64,000 nt of DNA from Maricaulis sp947259345 (GCA_965217205.1 OZ244254.1:2170001-2234000), one strand, 5' to 3'; positions 1 through 9,563 are shown, numbered from the stretch's first letter. Translations and numbers: made by a program. Notes: generated by a model not told the origin, from the letters alone.

Positions 1-352
1 CGCTGGGCTGTGCGCGCCCGGTTTCGGTATCCACTTCGCGCTTGAACTGGTCGACCACGCCGCCGGCATCGAGGCTGAGAAAATTGGCGTAGGTACGCAA
101 ATAGCCGATGGCATAAGCCCGGGCCGGCAGGCCGCGCGGGTCCATGGTTTCCAGGGCTTCGAGATAATCGGCACGCACGCGGGTACGTTCGGCAGCCTGT
201 TGCAGGGTCAGATTGAGTTTGTGCCGGGCGTCTCGGAGGCGTTCGCCAGCCGACAGGTGTACGTATCCAACACCGTCGTCGGAATAGACTGCATCAACGG
301 GCACGAAGTCCGCACTGGGCGTCTGACTCACCATCACCATACCGCCGCTCAT
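1..352 (-). CDS. RodZ-like helix-turn-helix protein, N-terminal part (cut by window edge)
   Basis: Reading leftward from ATG at 352 the frame stays open to base 1 (117 codons), so the C-terminus lies outside the window. After about 30 unremarkable residues comes a helix-turn-helix of the HTH_25/RodZ type: GERLRDARHKLNLTLQQAA, then RADYLEALE and the family signature LPARAYAIGYLRTYANFL. In RodZ proteins this cytoplasmic domain binds MreB and is followed by a membrane segment and a periplasmic domain; neither can be checked here. The start is uncertain: ATGs at 340 and 334 are in frame and no Shine-Dalgarno is strong. It lies 67 bases downstream of ptsP on the same strand. Confidence 0.75.
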   Translation of the reverse strand, partial: MSGGMVMVSQTPSADFVPVDAVYSDDGVGYVHLSAGERLRDARHKLNLTLQQAAERTRVRADYLEALETMDPRGLPARAYAIGYLRTYANFLSLDAGGVVDQFKREVDTETGRAQPS

Positions 353-419
353 CCTTGCCGGAGCGATCGTCACTCACAAACGCGTCTGGAAAGAATTTCC
401 TTAACGCTTTCTTATAAGA

Positions 420-2711
420 TCAAATCCCTCGTCCACTTTCAATGGCCTCGCGAGGCAATCCGGCATTTTCTCCCGCCTCGATGAGGAGGGGACGCAGACT
501 GTCCACGGGTTGTTGAAGGTGGTTCGCAAGCCAGGTGCCAAGTTTTCCAGCATCCAGTCCGGACACCAGTTTCTTGATCGGGCCGATATTGCCCGAGGCC
601 ATGGAAAGACTTTGATAACCAAGCCCGATCAGCACAGCAGCCTCCAGCGGCTTGGCGGCAATTTCACCACAAACAGAGATCGGCGTATCGTGTTTCGCAC
701 ACAGATCGCGGACATGTTTGAGCAGGTCCAGGGCAGCCGGAGCGAGCACATCGTATCGTTCCGATACACGCGTATTCTGGCGATCTGCGGCGTAGAAATA
801 CTGCATCAGGTCATTCGCACCGACCGATACGAAATCGACGTCGTCGATCGCGTGCTGCAGCGCCCAGGCCATGCCCGGCGTTTCCAGCATGATACCGCAT
901 CGCACGTCTGACGGCATTTCATGCCCGGCCTGACGGGCATGACGCAACTCGCGGTCGAGCATTTCACGCGCCGCTCGCGCCTCCCAGGGCGCGGCAATCA
1001 TCGGAAACATGACGTTGAGCGGGCGCCCGGCCGCGGCCAGGATCAACGCGCGCAATTGGTAGCGAAGCAGGCCGGGGCGATCGAGGCCCATCCGGATCGC
1101 GCGCCAGCCCAGTGCCGGATTGGGCTCGATGGTCGATGGCGCGAACGGCGCGACCTTGTCACCGCCAAGATCGAGCGTGCGGAAAATGACCGGCTTGTCG
1201 CCCGCCGCATCCAGCACTGATTTGTAGACTGTGGCCTGGGCTGACAGCCGCGGCAGGGTCTCGGCGACCATGAATTGGAATTCGGTGCGAAAAAGGCCAA
1301 CCCCGTCAGCGCCGGTTTCCTCCAGAGCGGTCAGCTCGATCAGGAGACCGGCATTCATGTGCAGGCCGATCCGCTGACCGTCAGCGGTGACTGACGGACC
1401 CCGCAATTCGGCATAGGACTGCCGCCGCTCGGACAAGGCCGCGACGCGGACTTCATAGGTCTCGACAACATCGGGCTGTGGCCGGATATGCAGGATACCG
1501 AACTCACCATCCAGGATCACCGGATCTCCGTTTTCCGCCCGGTCCAGCGCACCTTCGAGGCGCCCAACAAGGGGAATGCCCAGCGCCTTGGCGACGATGG
1601 CCGCGTGGGACGAGGCCGAGCCTTCTTCCAGGGCGATGCCCTTCAGCTTCGTACGGTCAAAATCGAGCAGTTCGGCCGGGCCGATATTGCGCGCGATGAT
1701 GATCGCATTATCAGGCAATTCCAGCGCCGCCCCGCTGCCATCGAGATGACGCAAAAGTCGATTGGCCAGGTCCTCGAGATCATGCAGGCGCTCGCGGAAG
1801 AGCGGATCGGACGCCTTCATCAAGCGGGCCCGGTTCTCGTTCCGCACCCGTTCAACCGCGGCTTCCGCCGTCAGGCCGCGGCGGACGGCTTCAAGCAGGC
1901 GCTCCAGCCAACCGCGATCATGCGCGAACATGCGATAGGCTTGCAGCACATCACGGGTCGGGCCACCAAAGGGCACCCGTCCGCCTTCGAGCATTTCGTC
2001 GATCGATGCGCGCAGCGAATTGATGGCCGCATCCAGACGCTCTTCCTCACGCGACGGATCGTCGGCGATCAGGCGGGTCGATTCAACATGTGGCTCGAAC
2101 AGGACGGCAACGCCACTGGCCACCCCACCGGAATAGGCCCCGCCCTGGAAGCGTTCCGGACGCGACTGGCGCACATCCAGCCCCGCCATTTCCTCGGAAT
2201 CGACAATGTCACCGGAGGCGACAATCTCGGCCAGAACCATGGCCACGGTTTGCAGAGTCTCGATCTCGTCCCCGGCGACCTGGCGCTCGACCGAGGTCTG
2301 GGCGGTGAGGACACCGACCATGCGGCCACCGCGCAGGATGGGCACCCCGACAAATGTGTCGAAGGGCTCCTCCCCGGTTTCCGGCTTGTAGGAGAAGGCC
2401 GCGTGGGCCCGCGCATTCGACGTTGCCAGCGGTCGCGCCCGACGTGCCACCAGGCCGACCAGGCCCTCGCCCGGTCGCAGGCGGACCGTGTGCACCGCCT
2501 CGCGCTTGAGGCCGAAGGTGGCACAAAGCTCCAGCGCATTGGACGGACGGGCGAGATAGATCGAGCAGACGTCCCAACCCGCCTCTTCCGCGATCATGGC
2601 GGTGAGGTGATCAAGGCGCGCCTGGGCATTCTCCTGCACCGCCATGAGCTGGCGCATACGCTTGAGAAGGTTGCGCGGATCGCGAGCCGGTTTGGTCGTC
2701 ATGTCTTCCAT
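420..2711 (-). CDS. ptsP: Phosphoenolpyruvate-protein phosphotransferase PtsP (nitrogen PTS enzyme I)
   Basis: A 763-residue enzyme I of the nitrogen-related phosphotransferase system, which moves phosphate from PEP to the NPr carrier in the cytoplasm. A GAF domain occupies about residues 20-165. The PEP-utilising N-terminal region follows from about 185, with the swivelling phosphohistidine domain near 335-420 (GSASSHAAIVA; His369 is the expected phospho-acceptor) and the PEP-binding barrel to the C-terminus (VSVCGEIAAKPLEA contains the catalytic Cys). Length and order match PtsP rather than sugar-PTS PtsI, which lacks the GAF domain. AGGTG lies 6 bases before the ATG. It begins 2 bases after the lysC stop, so the two are probably co-transcribed, an order common in alphaproteobacteria. 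Confidence 0.95.
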   Translation of the reverse strand: MEDMTTKPARDPRNLLKRMRQLMAVQENAQARLDHLTAMIAEEAGWDVCSIYLARPSNALELCATFGLKREAVHTVRLRPGEGLVGLVARRARPLATSNARAHAAFSYKPETGEEPFDTFVGVPILRGGRMVGVLTAQTSVERQVAGDEIETLQTVAMVLAEIVASGDIVDSEEMAGLDVRQSRPERFQGGAYSGGVASGVAVLFEPHVESTRLIADDPSREEERLDAAINSLRASIDEMLEGGRVPFGGPTRDVLQAYRMFAHDRGWLERLLEAVRRGLTAEAAVERVRNENRARLMKASDPLFRERLHDLEDLANRLLRHLDGSGAALELPDNAIIIARNIGPAELLDFDRTKLKGIALEEGSASSHAAIVAKALGIPLVGRLEGALDRAENGDPVILDGEFGILHIRPQPDVVETYEVRVAALSERRQSYAELRGPSVTADGQRIGLHMNAGLLIELTALEETGADGVGLFRTEFQFMVAETLPRLSAQATVYKSVLDAAGDKPVIFRTLDLGGDKVAPFAPSTIEPNPALGWRAIRMGLDRPGLLRYQLRALILAAAGRPLNVMFPMIAAPWEARAAREMLDRELRHARQAGHEMPSDVRCGIMLETPGMAWALQHAIDDVDFVSVGANDLMQYFYAADRQNTRVSERYDVLAPAALDLLKHVRDLCAKHDTPISVCGEIAAKPLEAAVLIGLGYQSLSMASGNIGPIKKLVSGLDAGKLGTWLANHLQQPVDSLRPLLIEAGENAGLPREAIESGRGI

Positions 2712-2713
2712 GC

Positions 2714-3931
2714 CTACACCTGATCCAATCCATACGCCGCGTGCAAGGCCCGGACTGCGCGTTCCACGGCATCATTCTCGATCAAGGCCGAAATCTTGAT
2801 CTCGGAGGTGGCGAGGACCTTCACAGCGATGTCTTGCTCGCCCAGCACCGCAAACAGGGAGCGGGCGACATCGGCACGCTGACGCAGGCCGGCGCCGACC
2901 ACGGAAACCTTCGCCAGACCGGTCTCGGCCGAGACGCGCACACCTTCGACGGCGTTCTCGAGCACGGCCTGGGCGCGATCGAGGTCGCGATGCGCGACCG
3001 AGAACTCGAGCGTGACCATGCCGGGCTGGCGGGCATGGGCCTGAACGATCATGTCAACACCGACATCCGCCTCGGCGAGGCGCGCGAAACACCGCGCCGC
3101 CATATCAGAGCGGTTGGAGGCGCCGTGCAGCGCGATCCGGGCCTGGTCACGGGCATAGGCGACACCGGACACCAGCCGCCGCTCGGCAATATCGCTTTCA
3201 GCGACGACATCCGTGCCAAGGCTGTCGCCGGAATTCAGGAAGGAGGATAGCACGCGCATCGGCACCGCGCGCGCCTTGGCAAATTCGACCGAGCGTGTCT
3301 GCAGGACCTTGGCGCCCTGGGCCGCCAGTTCCAGCATCTCGTCATGACTGATCGCATCGAGACGTTTCGCGCCGGGTTCGATGCGGGGGTCGGTTGTATA
3401 GACCCCGTCGACATCGGTGTAGATATCACACCGCGCCTTCAAGGCTGCCGCGACTGCCGCGGCTGACAGGTCCGTCCCGCCCCGCCCCAGCGTGCGCACG
3501 TCACCCGCCTCGGTAATGCCCTGGAAGCCGGCCACTACCGGGATGATTCCCGCCTCGATGGCCGCCTCGAGGACCGTCGCATCCATGCCGGCAATACGTG
3601 AGGCGCCGGGCGGACCGTCGGTGATCACCGGCAGTTGCCAGCCGAGAAAGGATTGGGCATTCAGGCCGCACTCGCGCAGGGCCAGCGCCATCAGGGCGGA
3701 GGAAACCTGCTCGCCCGCGGCCAGGGCCACATCGGCCTCGCGATCCCCCAGACCGGATCCAAAAGCATCGGCGAGGCCGAGAATACGGTCGGTTTCGCCG
3801 GCCATGGCCGAGACCACAACCGTCATCACCTCGCCCTTCGCGGCGGCGGCGGCCACCAGGCCGGCCGCATGCCGGATACGCTCGACCGACCCGACCGAGG
3901 TGCCACCAAATTTCGCCACGACACGCGTCAT
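2714..3931 (-). CDS. lysC: Aspartate kinase
   Basis: A 405-residue aspartokinase catalysing ATP-dependent phosphorylation of aspartate, the first step towards lysine, threonine and methionine. The N-terminus VVAKFGGTSVGSVERI is the kinase signature; the LGRGGTDLSAAAVAAAL segment belongs to the substrate-binding core. The C-terminal third (from about residue 265) carries the paired ACT domains that bind feedback amino acids. I chose ATG at 3931 because GAGGGA lies about 6 bases before it and it gives the family N-terminus; the frame is open to 3985 but those 18 residues look unrelated. ptsP follows after 2 bases. It is divergent from ubiG, with 192 bases between. Confidence 0.96.
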   Translation of the reverse strand: MTRVVAKFGGTSVGSVERIRHAAGLVAAAAAKGEVMTVVVSAMAGETDRILGLADAFGSGLGDREADVALAAGEQVSSALMALALRECGLNAQSFLGWQLPVITDGPPGASRIAGMDATVLEAAIEAGIIPVVAGFQGITEAGDVRTLGRGGTDLSAAAVAAALKARCDIYTDVDGVYTTDPRIEPGAKRLDAISHDEMLELAAQGAKVLQTRSVEFAKARAVPMRVLSSFLNSGDSLGTDVVAESDIAERRLVSGVAYARDQARIALHGASNRSDMAARCFARLAEADVGVDMIVQAHARQPGMVTLEFSVAHRDLDRAQAVLENAVEGVRVSAETGLAKVSVVGAGLRQRADVARSLFAVLGEQDIAVKVLATSEIKISALIENDAVERAVRALHAAYGLDQV

Positions 3932-4123
3932 GCCATCTGTCCCTCGCGCTTCCCCAACAAGTCCGCTGCGACCATAACGTCGCACCGGGCTCGATTAGAC
4001 GCACCGACAGGGCCATATTAAGGCTCAAGCGGGGCGCCGCGCTGGCGGTTAGGTAAGCGCGAAGCGCACCGCACGCAACGCCTGAACGCAATCAGACGCG
4101 GATTCACCCGCGAGGAGAAACGC

Positions 4124-4888
4124 ATGACCAGCGCCGCCGCGCCCGACACGCTGAACCGGCCCTCGATCGACCCGGAAGAGGTCGAGAAATTCTCCCGTAT
4201 CGCCGCCGAATGGTGGGACCCGGACAGCAAGTTCAAGCCCCTGCACAAGTTCAACCCGATCCGGCTCGGCTTTATTCGCGACACGATCTGTCAGCATTTC
4301 GGCCTCACCGGCGACACGCCGCTGGCAGGCCTGCGCATTCTCGATATCGGCTGCGGCGGCGGCCTGGTTTGCGAGCCCATGGCGCGGCTGGGAGCGAGCG
4401 TGACCGGCGTCGACGCGGCCGAAGCCAATGTGAAGACGGCCAGCGTCCATGCCGGCGAGCAAGGTCTCGACATCGACTATCGCCACGGTGTCGCCGAGCA
4501 ATTGATCGAGAATGGCGAAGCGCCTTTCGATGTCGTGCTCAATCTGGAAGTCATGGAGCATGTCGCCAACCCGCACACCTTCCTGGTTGATTGCGCCAGC
4601 CTGGTGAAGCCGGGCGGGCTGATGATCTGTGCCACCATCAACCGGACCTCGAAAGCCTTCGCACTGGCCATTGTCGGCGCGGAATGGGTGATGGGCTGGC
4701 TGCCCAAGGGCACGCACCGCTTCCACAAACTGGTCAAACCGACCCAGATCCGCGCCGCGCTCAAGGAAGGCGGAATGAGCCTGCAGCCACCGGTCGGCGT
4801 CAGCTACAACCCGCTCACCGACCAGTTCTCGCTCGGCGAGGACACAGCGGTGAACTACATGATGGTGGCGGAGAAGCCGGCAGGCTGA
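4124..4888 (+). CDS. ubiG: Ubiquinone biosynthesis O-methyltransferase UbiG
   Basis: A 254-residue class I SAM methyltransferase performing both O-methylations of ubiquinone synthesis. Residues 20-50 (EKFSRIAAEWWDPDSKFKPL onward) are the characteristic UbiG N-terminus. SAM motif I is LDIGCGGGLVCEPMARLG (about 73-90), followed by TGVD and LEVMEHV. A clear GAGGAGAAACGC precedes the ATG. It is divergent from lysC, an arrangement seen in many alphaproteobacteria. Roughly 275 bases without a recognisable gene or clear terminator follow before the chemoreceptor gene. Confidence 0.96.
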   Translation: MTSAAAPDTLNRPSIDPEEVEKFSRIAAEWWDPDSKFKPLHKFNPIRLGFIRDTICQHFGLTGDTPLAGLRILDIGCGGGLVCEPMARLGASVTGVDAAEANVKTASVHAGEQGLDIDYRHGVAEQLIENGEAPFDVVLNLEVMEHVANPHTFLVDCASLVKPGGLMICATINRTSKAFALAIVGAEWVMGWLPKGTHRFHKLVKPTQIRAALKEGGMSLQPPVGVSYNPLTDQFSLGEDTAVNYMMVAEKPAG

Positions 4889-5163
4889 CTCAAGCGACGG
4901 CGGCCGCTTACAGTCCCGTCGCCGCACACATGTCCCGGCCAGGAAGTGCGGTTCTCGCCGGGTTCAGGTGAGACATTTCAGCGCGCGCACTTTGACGACC
5001 GGTCTGTAACGGCCTTGATTGGGCTGAAAACACGGGTGACCAGGACAGTGAAGCCTTTGTCACCGGTTTGGCCGTCACATGCTGTTACCGTCAAAGTTTT
5101 TAAGGTTTTGGAAAACTCCCGTTTATCAAATTGCGGGCCTGTAACGAACCTGAAGAGCGCCCC

Positions 5164-7182
5164 ATGACCGCAATCCCGCAAACCGCCGCAGCCTCAACCG
5201 ACGCGTCCGCCGACCTGCTTGACCGCCTGTTGAATTTTCTCGAGCCGACACCGGTGTCGGAACAGGATGCAGCGGATGCTTGGTCAGGCCTTGAAGGTGA
5301 GCTCCCGGCCATCCTTGACGATTTCTATGCTGCACTGGACCGCGACCGCGACCTGCGTGCGATCTATGGCGATCGCCACGATCAGACCAAATCCCTGCAG
5401 GCGCGCCAAACAGCGCACTGGAAAGCCCTGATGACCCAGAGACCGGGCATAGCCTTCCAGGGTCGCTCCATCCGGATCGCCGAAGCCCACGTGCGGATCG
5501 GTCTACCCTCGCATTGGAATATTGCCGCCTATGGACGTGTCCTCGCCGGCGCCATCCCGAGCCTTTTCGCCAAGCATCGGCGCAACCCGCGCAAAGCGGA
5601 ACGCCTTGTGACCGCCCTGGTATCGCGCGCCTTTCTCGACATTTGTGCGGCCCAGGAAGGGTATGAGAACGGGATCCGCCGCCGCGTCGAGGAGTCTCGA
5701 GAGCGCGACAATCATCTTCACAGCTTGCGCAGCGTCGCCGAGACCATCGCCTCAATCAATGAACTGACGCTCAATATGGCGGTCATGCAGTCGGCGACAG
5801 ACGAGGCCAGCACCAACAGCCAGTCCATCTCGGCCGCCGCGGAGGAATTGCTGACTTCGGTCGAGCAGATTGCGGAGAACTCGAACGCAGCGACAGCCCG
5901 GGCCAATGACACCAATGCCTCGGTGTCCGAGAGCATTGACGCGATGGACAGCGTTGCCGCGTCGATCACAGAGATTGCCCGGACGGCGGAAACCAGCACC
6001 CAGAGCCTGTCTGAACTGAACGCGGCGTCGGAGCAGATCAGCGGCTTCCTGGCCGTGATCCAGACAATCGCGGACCAGACGAACCTCCTTGCCCTCAACG
6101 CCACCATCGAGGCCGCCCGCGCCGGTGAAGCCGGCAAGGGCTTCGCGGTCGTTGCCTCGGAAGTGAAGAGCCTCGCCAATCAGGCGGCGAAGGCGACGGA
6201 GGATATTTCAAGTCGGATTTCTGCGCTCAAGAACGGCATGCAGATCATCGAATCGAGCCTGACCGAGTCCCGCGACGCGGTCGAACGGGGACAAACCACC
6301 ATTGCCGGCGCAAATACCCTGATCCGCTCGGTTGGCGACCAGGTGTCCGATGTCTCCACACGCATGCAGGAGATCTCGTCAATCCTGACCCAGCAGACCG
6401 AAACCACCGCGGAGATTTCCTCGAATATCACCGGCGTCGCCGACCACGCTTCCCAGAATCAGGAAAGCCTGGCGCAGATGAATGCATCCCTGCAGCAGAG
6501 CAATGACAACTTTCTCGCCAATGCGCGCGACTGGTTCCGATCCGACTCACACCGCTCTCTCGTCCAAATGGCCAAGATTGACCATGTCATGTTCAAAAAG
6601 CGGATTCTGGACATTCTGTCCGGCCGCGCCGAAGGCAGCGCCGCGGATCTGCCGGATCACCATGGATGCAGACTCGGGAAATGGCATGATGGCATCCAGA
6701 TTCCCGAGATCCGCAATCACCCTGCCTTCAACAGCCTCGTCGCGCCTCACCAGGACGTGCACGCCATCGGCAAGCGCATCCTGGAAGCGCAAGCCGCTGG
6801 CGAGCACCGCCGCGCCTTTGCGATGCTCGGGGACCTCGACAAGGCCAGCCGGGACGTCCTGGCGGGGCTCGATGCGCTGGCCAACGCGCTCGATTCCGAA
6901 CTCTCGCTTGCCGATGCCCGCTCCCATGTACGCCGACCCGTCCCGAATGAAGCGGCCCATACCCGCCGCGAGCTAGGGTCTTCCAGCGTCCGTGTCCGGG
7001 ATATCTCCACCGGTGGCCTGGGCGTGACCGGTGATCAGGTGGGCGAGCTAGGAGAAACCGTACAGGTTGAATACCAGGGCCAGGTCGTGCTGGGCGAAAT
7101 TGCCTGGAAGCGGGATGGCCAAGCCGGCATTCGCCTGTTGAAAGGGACACTCGTCCAAGCGTCGGCCGGCAAAGGAAATTGA
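5164..7182 (+). CDS. Soluble chemoreceptor: protoglobin sensor, MCP signalling domain, CZB zinc domain and PilZ domain
   Basis: 672 residues without membrane segments, so probably a cytoplasmic receptor. Residues about 15-165 resemble a globin-coupled sensor: AEAHVRIGLPSHW places the likely haem-ligand His at 109. An MCP coiled coil follows, with the conserved tip IADQTNLLALNATIEAARAG and FAVVASEVKSLA. After it comes a CZB domain with all expected ligands: His in IDHVMFK, Cys in HHGCRLGKW and both His of PHQDVH. The last about 80 residues resemble PilZ (VRVRDISTGGLGV is the DxSxxG motif), although the upstream RxxxR motif is incomplete (RRPVP). This suggests oxygen, zinc/redox and perhaps c-di-GMP inputs to chemotaxis. 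ATG 5164 is preferred over an upstream in-frame start at 5131. No che genes are nearby. Confidence 0.9.
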   Translation: MTAIPQTAAASTDASADLLDRLLNFLEPTPVSEQDAADAWSGLEGELPAILDDFYAALDRDRDLRAIYGDRHDQTKSLQARQTAHWKALMTQRPGIAFQGRSIRIAEAHVRIGLPSHWNIAAYGRVLAGAIPSLFAKHRRNPRKAERLVTALVSRAFLDICAAQEGYENGIRRRVEESRERDNHLHSLRSVAETIASINELTLNMAVMQSATDEASTNSQSISAAAEELLTSVEQIAENSNAATARANDTNASVSESIDAMDSVAASITEIARTAETSTQSLSELNAASEQISGFLAVIQTIADQTNLLALNATIEAARAGEAGKGFAVVASEVKSLANQAAKATEDISSRISALKNGMQIIESSLTESRDAVERGQTTIAGANTLIRSVGDQVSDVSTRMQEISSILTQQTETTAEISSNITGVADHASQNQESLAQMNASLQQSNDNFLANARDWFRSDSHRSLVQMAKIDHVMFKKRILDILSGRAEGSAADLPDHHGCRLGKWHDGIQIPEIRNHPAFNSLVAPHQDVHAIGKRILEAQAAGEHRRAFAMLGDLDKASRDVLAGLDALANALDSELSLADARSHVRRPVPNEAAHTRRELGSSSVRVRDISTGGLGVTGDQVGELGETVQVEYQGQVVLGEIAWKRDGQAGIRLLKGTLVQASAGKGN

Positions 7183-7186
7183 GCGG

Positions 7187-7609
7187 TCAGTTCGCCTTTT
7201 TCGGCGGGGTCGGCGCGAAGGCATCGGGCAGCGGCGTGACCGGTACGCCGTCTTCGCTGAGGGCTTTTGTGTCGTTGAGACTGGCTTCGCCATAGATCAG
7301 GCGCGCGGGCTTGTCGCCGTCATGGATGGCGCGGGCTTCGCGGGCGAAATCATCTCCGACATAGTCGTAATTCTTGCGAATATGCGCCTTCACCTTGTTC
7401 GCCATCTCGGCCATTTGATGCGCGGCGCTGGCTTCGCGCTTGCGCGATGTCGCCACGGCCGGCGCGGCCAGCGCCTTGCGAACCTGCATCGACCCACAAT
7501 GCGGGCATTCGACCAATCCGCGAGCCGCCTGATCGTCAAAGCCGTCAGAATTCGAGAACCAGGCCTCGAACTCATGGTCGGCATCACACAGGAGCGAATA
7601 GCGGATCAT
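7187..7609 (-). CDS. DUF1178 family protein
   Basis: 140 residues with the DUF1178 pattern: N-terminal MIRYSLLCDADHEFEAWF, then a CPHCG pair near residue 36 that together with the earlier Cys/His could bind zinc, followed by a basic, Ala-rich linker and a conserved C-terminal part (DFAREARAIHDGDKPAR, IYGEAS). The function of the family is unknown. It is the last gene of a leftward run comF-grxC-nitrilase-DUF1178 with short gaps, an arrangement I associate with alphaproteobacteria. It converges on the chemoreceptor gene with only 4 bases between their stop codons. Confidence 0.88.
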   Translation of the reverse strand: MIRYSLLCDADHEFEAWFSNSDGFDDQAARGLVECPHCGSMQVRKALAAPAVATSRKREASAAHQMAEMANKVKAHIRKNYDYVGDDFAREARAIHDGDKPARLIYGEASLNDTKALSEDGVPVTPLPDAFAPTPPKKAN

Positions 7610-7634
7610 CTGGGTGGTCGTCTCTCAGCCGGCG

Positions 7635-8453
7635 TCACAGCGGGCCCGTCAATGCCCGGTCATGCTCCAGCGCCGGCACACGACGGCGGGCCTCGGCGAC
7701 CTTGCGCAGATCGAGCGAGGCCCGCAGCAGGCCGGGATTGTCGTGATCGAGCTCGGCAATGGTCTCGCCCCACGGGCCGATGATGATGGAATGCCCCCAG
7801 GTCTTGCGGCCATCGGCATGGAGCCCGCCCTGGGCCGGTGCGAGGACAAAACTCCCCGTCTCGATCGCCCGGGCCCTCAAGAGCACGTCCCAATGGGCGC
7901 GGCCGGTCGGCCTGGTGAAGGCGGCGGGGACGGTCAGGATCTGCGCGCCTGCCTGGGCCAAACGCCGATAGAGATAGGCGAAGCGGATATCATAGCAGAT
8001 TGACAGGCCGAGCCGGGCCCCGTCGACATCCTGTACCACCAACCGGTCGCCGCCCTCGTAATTATCGCTCTCGCGATAGGTCTCGCCCTGGCCCAGCCCG
8101 ACATCGAACATGTGCGCCTTGTCATAGGTCGTGGCGATCTCGCCAGCGGGTGAGAAGAGATAGCTGCGATTGGCGGCCCGGCGCTCGGCAATGCGCACGG
8201 CGAGCGACCCGATCAGGAGCCAGATGCCCAATTCCTTCGCCAGGGCGGCGAAGACCGGTATGGCCGGGTCGGTCTCCGGCGTGCACATGACGGCGAAGGC
8301 CGCATCGGCATCCTTCTGGACCAGATGGGTGGTTTCGGGCGTGGCAATAAAGGTCGCACCATCGGCAGCGGCCGCACGGATCAACGCGCTGGCCGTGGCC
8401 ACATTCTCGGTCGGGTCGATGCCCGAGCGCATCTGGACGAGGGCGACTTCCAT
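7635..8453 (-). CDS. Carbon-nitrogen hydrolase (Nit2-like amidase)
   Basis: 272 residues of the nitrilase superfamily. The catalytic Glu-Lys-Cys triad is visible: Glu40 in FIATPETTH, Lys112 in TTYDKAHMFDV, Cys153 in LSICYDIRF. The closest described relatives by motif are Nit2/omega-amidase and deaminated-glutathione amidase, which repair or recycle alpha-keto amides in the cytoplasm; exact substrate cannot be read from sequence. The start lies 6 bases after the grxC stop, so the two are probably translated from one message. Pairing with a glutaredoxin fits a glutathione-related role, but that is inference. Confidence 0.9.
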   Translation of the reverse strand: MEVALVQMRSGIDPTENVATASALIRAAAADGATFIATPETTHLVQKDADAAFAVMCTPETDPAIPVFAALAKELGIWLLIGSLAVRIAERRAANRSYLFSPAGEIATTYDKAHMFDVGLGQGETYRESDNYEGGDRLVVQDVDGARLGLSICYDIRFAYLYRRLAQAGAQILTVPAAFTRPTGRAHWDVLLRARAIETGSFVLAPAQGGLHADGRKTWGHSIIIGPWGETIAELDHDNPGLLRASLDLRKVAEARRRVPALEHDRALTGPL

Positions 8454-8459
8454 GCCGGA

Positions 8460-8717
8460 TCAGGCCTTGAGCAAGGCGTCGAGCTTGTTGCCACGCTCGA
8501 GCGCCATCAGGTCGTCGCAGCCACCGACATGCATGTCGCCGATGAAAATCTGCGGGAAGGTGCGACCGCCGTTCGAACGCTGGATCATTTCCTGGCGCTT
8601 GGACTGGTCAAAGCCGGCATCGATCTCGTCAAAGGTGACGCCCTTCTGCTTCAACAGCGAAACCGCGCGCGAGCAATAGCCACACATGGGGCGGGTATAG
8701 ATGGTTATGTCAGCCAT
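8460..8717 (-). CDS. grxC: Glutaredoxin 3
   Basis: 85 residues, the usual length of bacterial GrxC. The thioredoxin-fold start ITIYTRPMCGYCSRAVSLL holds the redox pair Cys12-Gly-Tyr-Cys15; most GrxC proteins have CPYC, so the Pro-to-Gly change is slightly unusual. The glutathione-binding motifs TFPQIFIGDMHVGGCDDL are intact. It reduces protein or mixed disulfides with glutathione in the cytoplasm. It starts 22 bases after the comF stop and is followed after 6 bases by the nitrilase-family gene. Confidence 0.95.
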   Translation of the reverse strand: MADITIYTRPMCGYCSRAVSLLKQKGVTFDEIDAGFDQSKRQEMIQRSNGGRTFPQIFIGDMHVGGCDDLMALERGNKLDALLKA

Positions 8718-8739
8718 GAATCACTCCAGATGATCCGTC

Positions 8740-9498
8740 TTAGATAGTCGGATCGGTTTCGCGTACAACTCGGCACAATGCCACAACACGCACCGAGGCG
8801 GCACCGGCCCGTTTCAGCTGCCGTGCACAGGCCGACATCGTGGCCCCGGTCGTGATCACATCATCGATGAGAACGAGGTGGCGGTCGCGGACCTGCGCGG
8901 GGTCCGGGACGTGGAAGGCGGCCGCCATATTGCGCCGTCTCATGCGGGCTGTAAGACCCGCCTGACTCGGCGTGGCGCGGCGGCGCAAGAGGCTATCGGT
9001 CCAGACTGGCAAACCGGTCAGTTCACCCAAGGCTCGCCCGAGCAGGGCCGACTGGTTGTAGCGCCGCGAGACCAGGCGCCGCCAGTGCAAGGGCACGGGG
9101 ACCAACGCGTCGGCCCCGTCCAGACAGGCCTCCCCGGCTCGCGCCATCCAGCGGGCAAACGGCACAATCATCTCGCGCCGGTCGCCATGCTTGAAACCGA
9201 CCACGAGCGGGCTGGCGGCTTCGTCATAGGCCAGCGGCGCCCGGGCCCGGTCATAGCGCGGCGGGTTGGCGACACAATTGGCGCAGATCGCCGCGGCGCT
9301 ACCACCTGCCCCACCCGGATAGGGAAAGGGCCAGCCACACAGATCGCACCAGGGCGCGTCAAGAAAGGTCAGGCGCGACCAGACCGGGGGCGAGACATGT
9401 CCGACCCGGTCGACCGGGTCGCCGGCCAGCGGGCAGACCGGTGGCCAGACCAGATCCGCCAGGTAGCGGCCCGCTCCGTTCAGCCCTCGCCAAGCCAT
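8740..9498 (-). CDS. ComF family protein (phosphoribosyltransferase-like)
   Basis: 252 residues. A Cys-rich N-terminal part (WPPVCPLAGD, CDLCGWPF, CANCVANPP) forms the double zinc ribbon usual in ComF proteins. The C-terminus holds a phosphoribosyltransferase motif, LVLIDDVITTGATMSACA, preceded by RRYNQSALLGRAL. In naturally competent bacteria ComF helps bring in single-stranded DNA; in other species its role is unclear. I chose ATG at 9498 because GGGGAGG sits directly upstream; the frame extends to 9570 but that would overlap the divergent methyltransferase start. First gene of the leftward operon. Confidence 0.9.
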   Translation of the reverse strand: MAWRGLNGAGRYLADLVWPPVCPLAGDPVDRVGHVSPPVWSRLTFLDAPWCDLCGWPFPYPGGAGGSAAAICANCVANPPRYDRARAPLAYDEAASPLVVGFKHGDRREMIVPFARWMARAGEACLDGADALVPVPLHWRRLVSRRYNQSALLGRALGELTGLPVWTDSLLRRRATPSQAGLTARMRRRNMAAAFHVPDPAQVRDRHLVLIDDVITTGATMSACARQLKRAGAASVRVVALCRVVRETDPTI

Positions 9499-9563
9499 CG
9501 CGCCCTCCCCTTTTAAGCAGCGCCCCTCTTTTCCTGACCCGGGCTTGGGGGCATATCCGCTGC

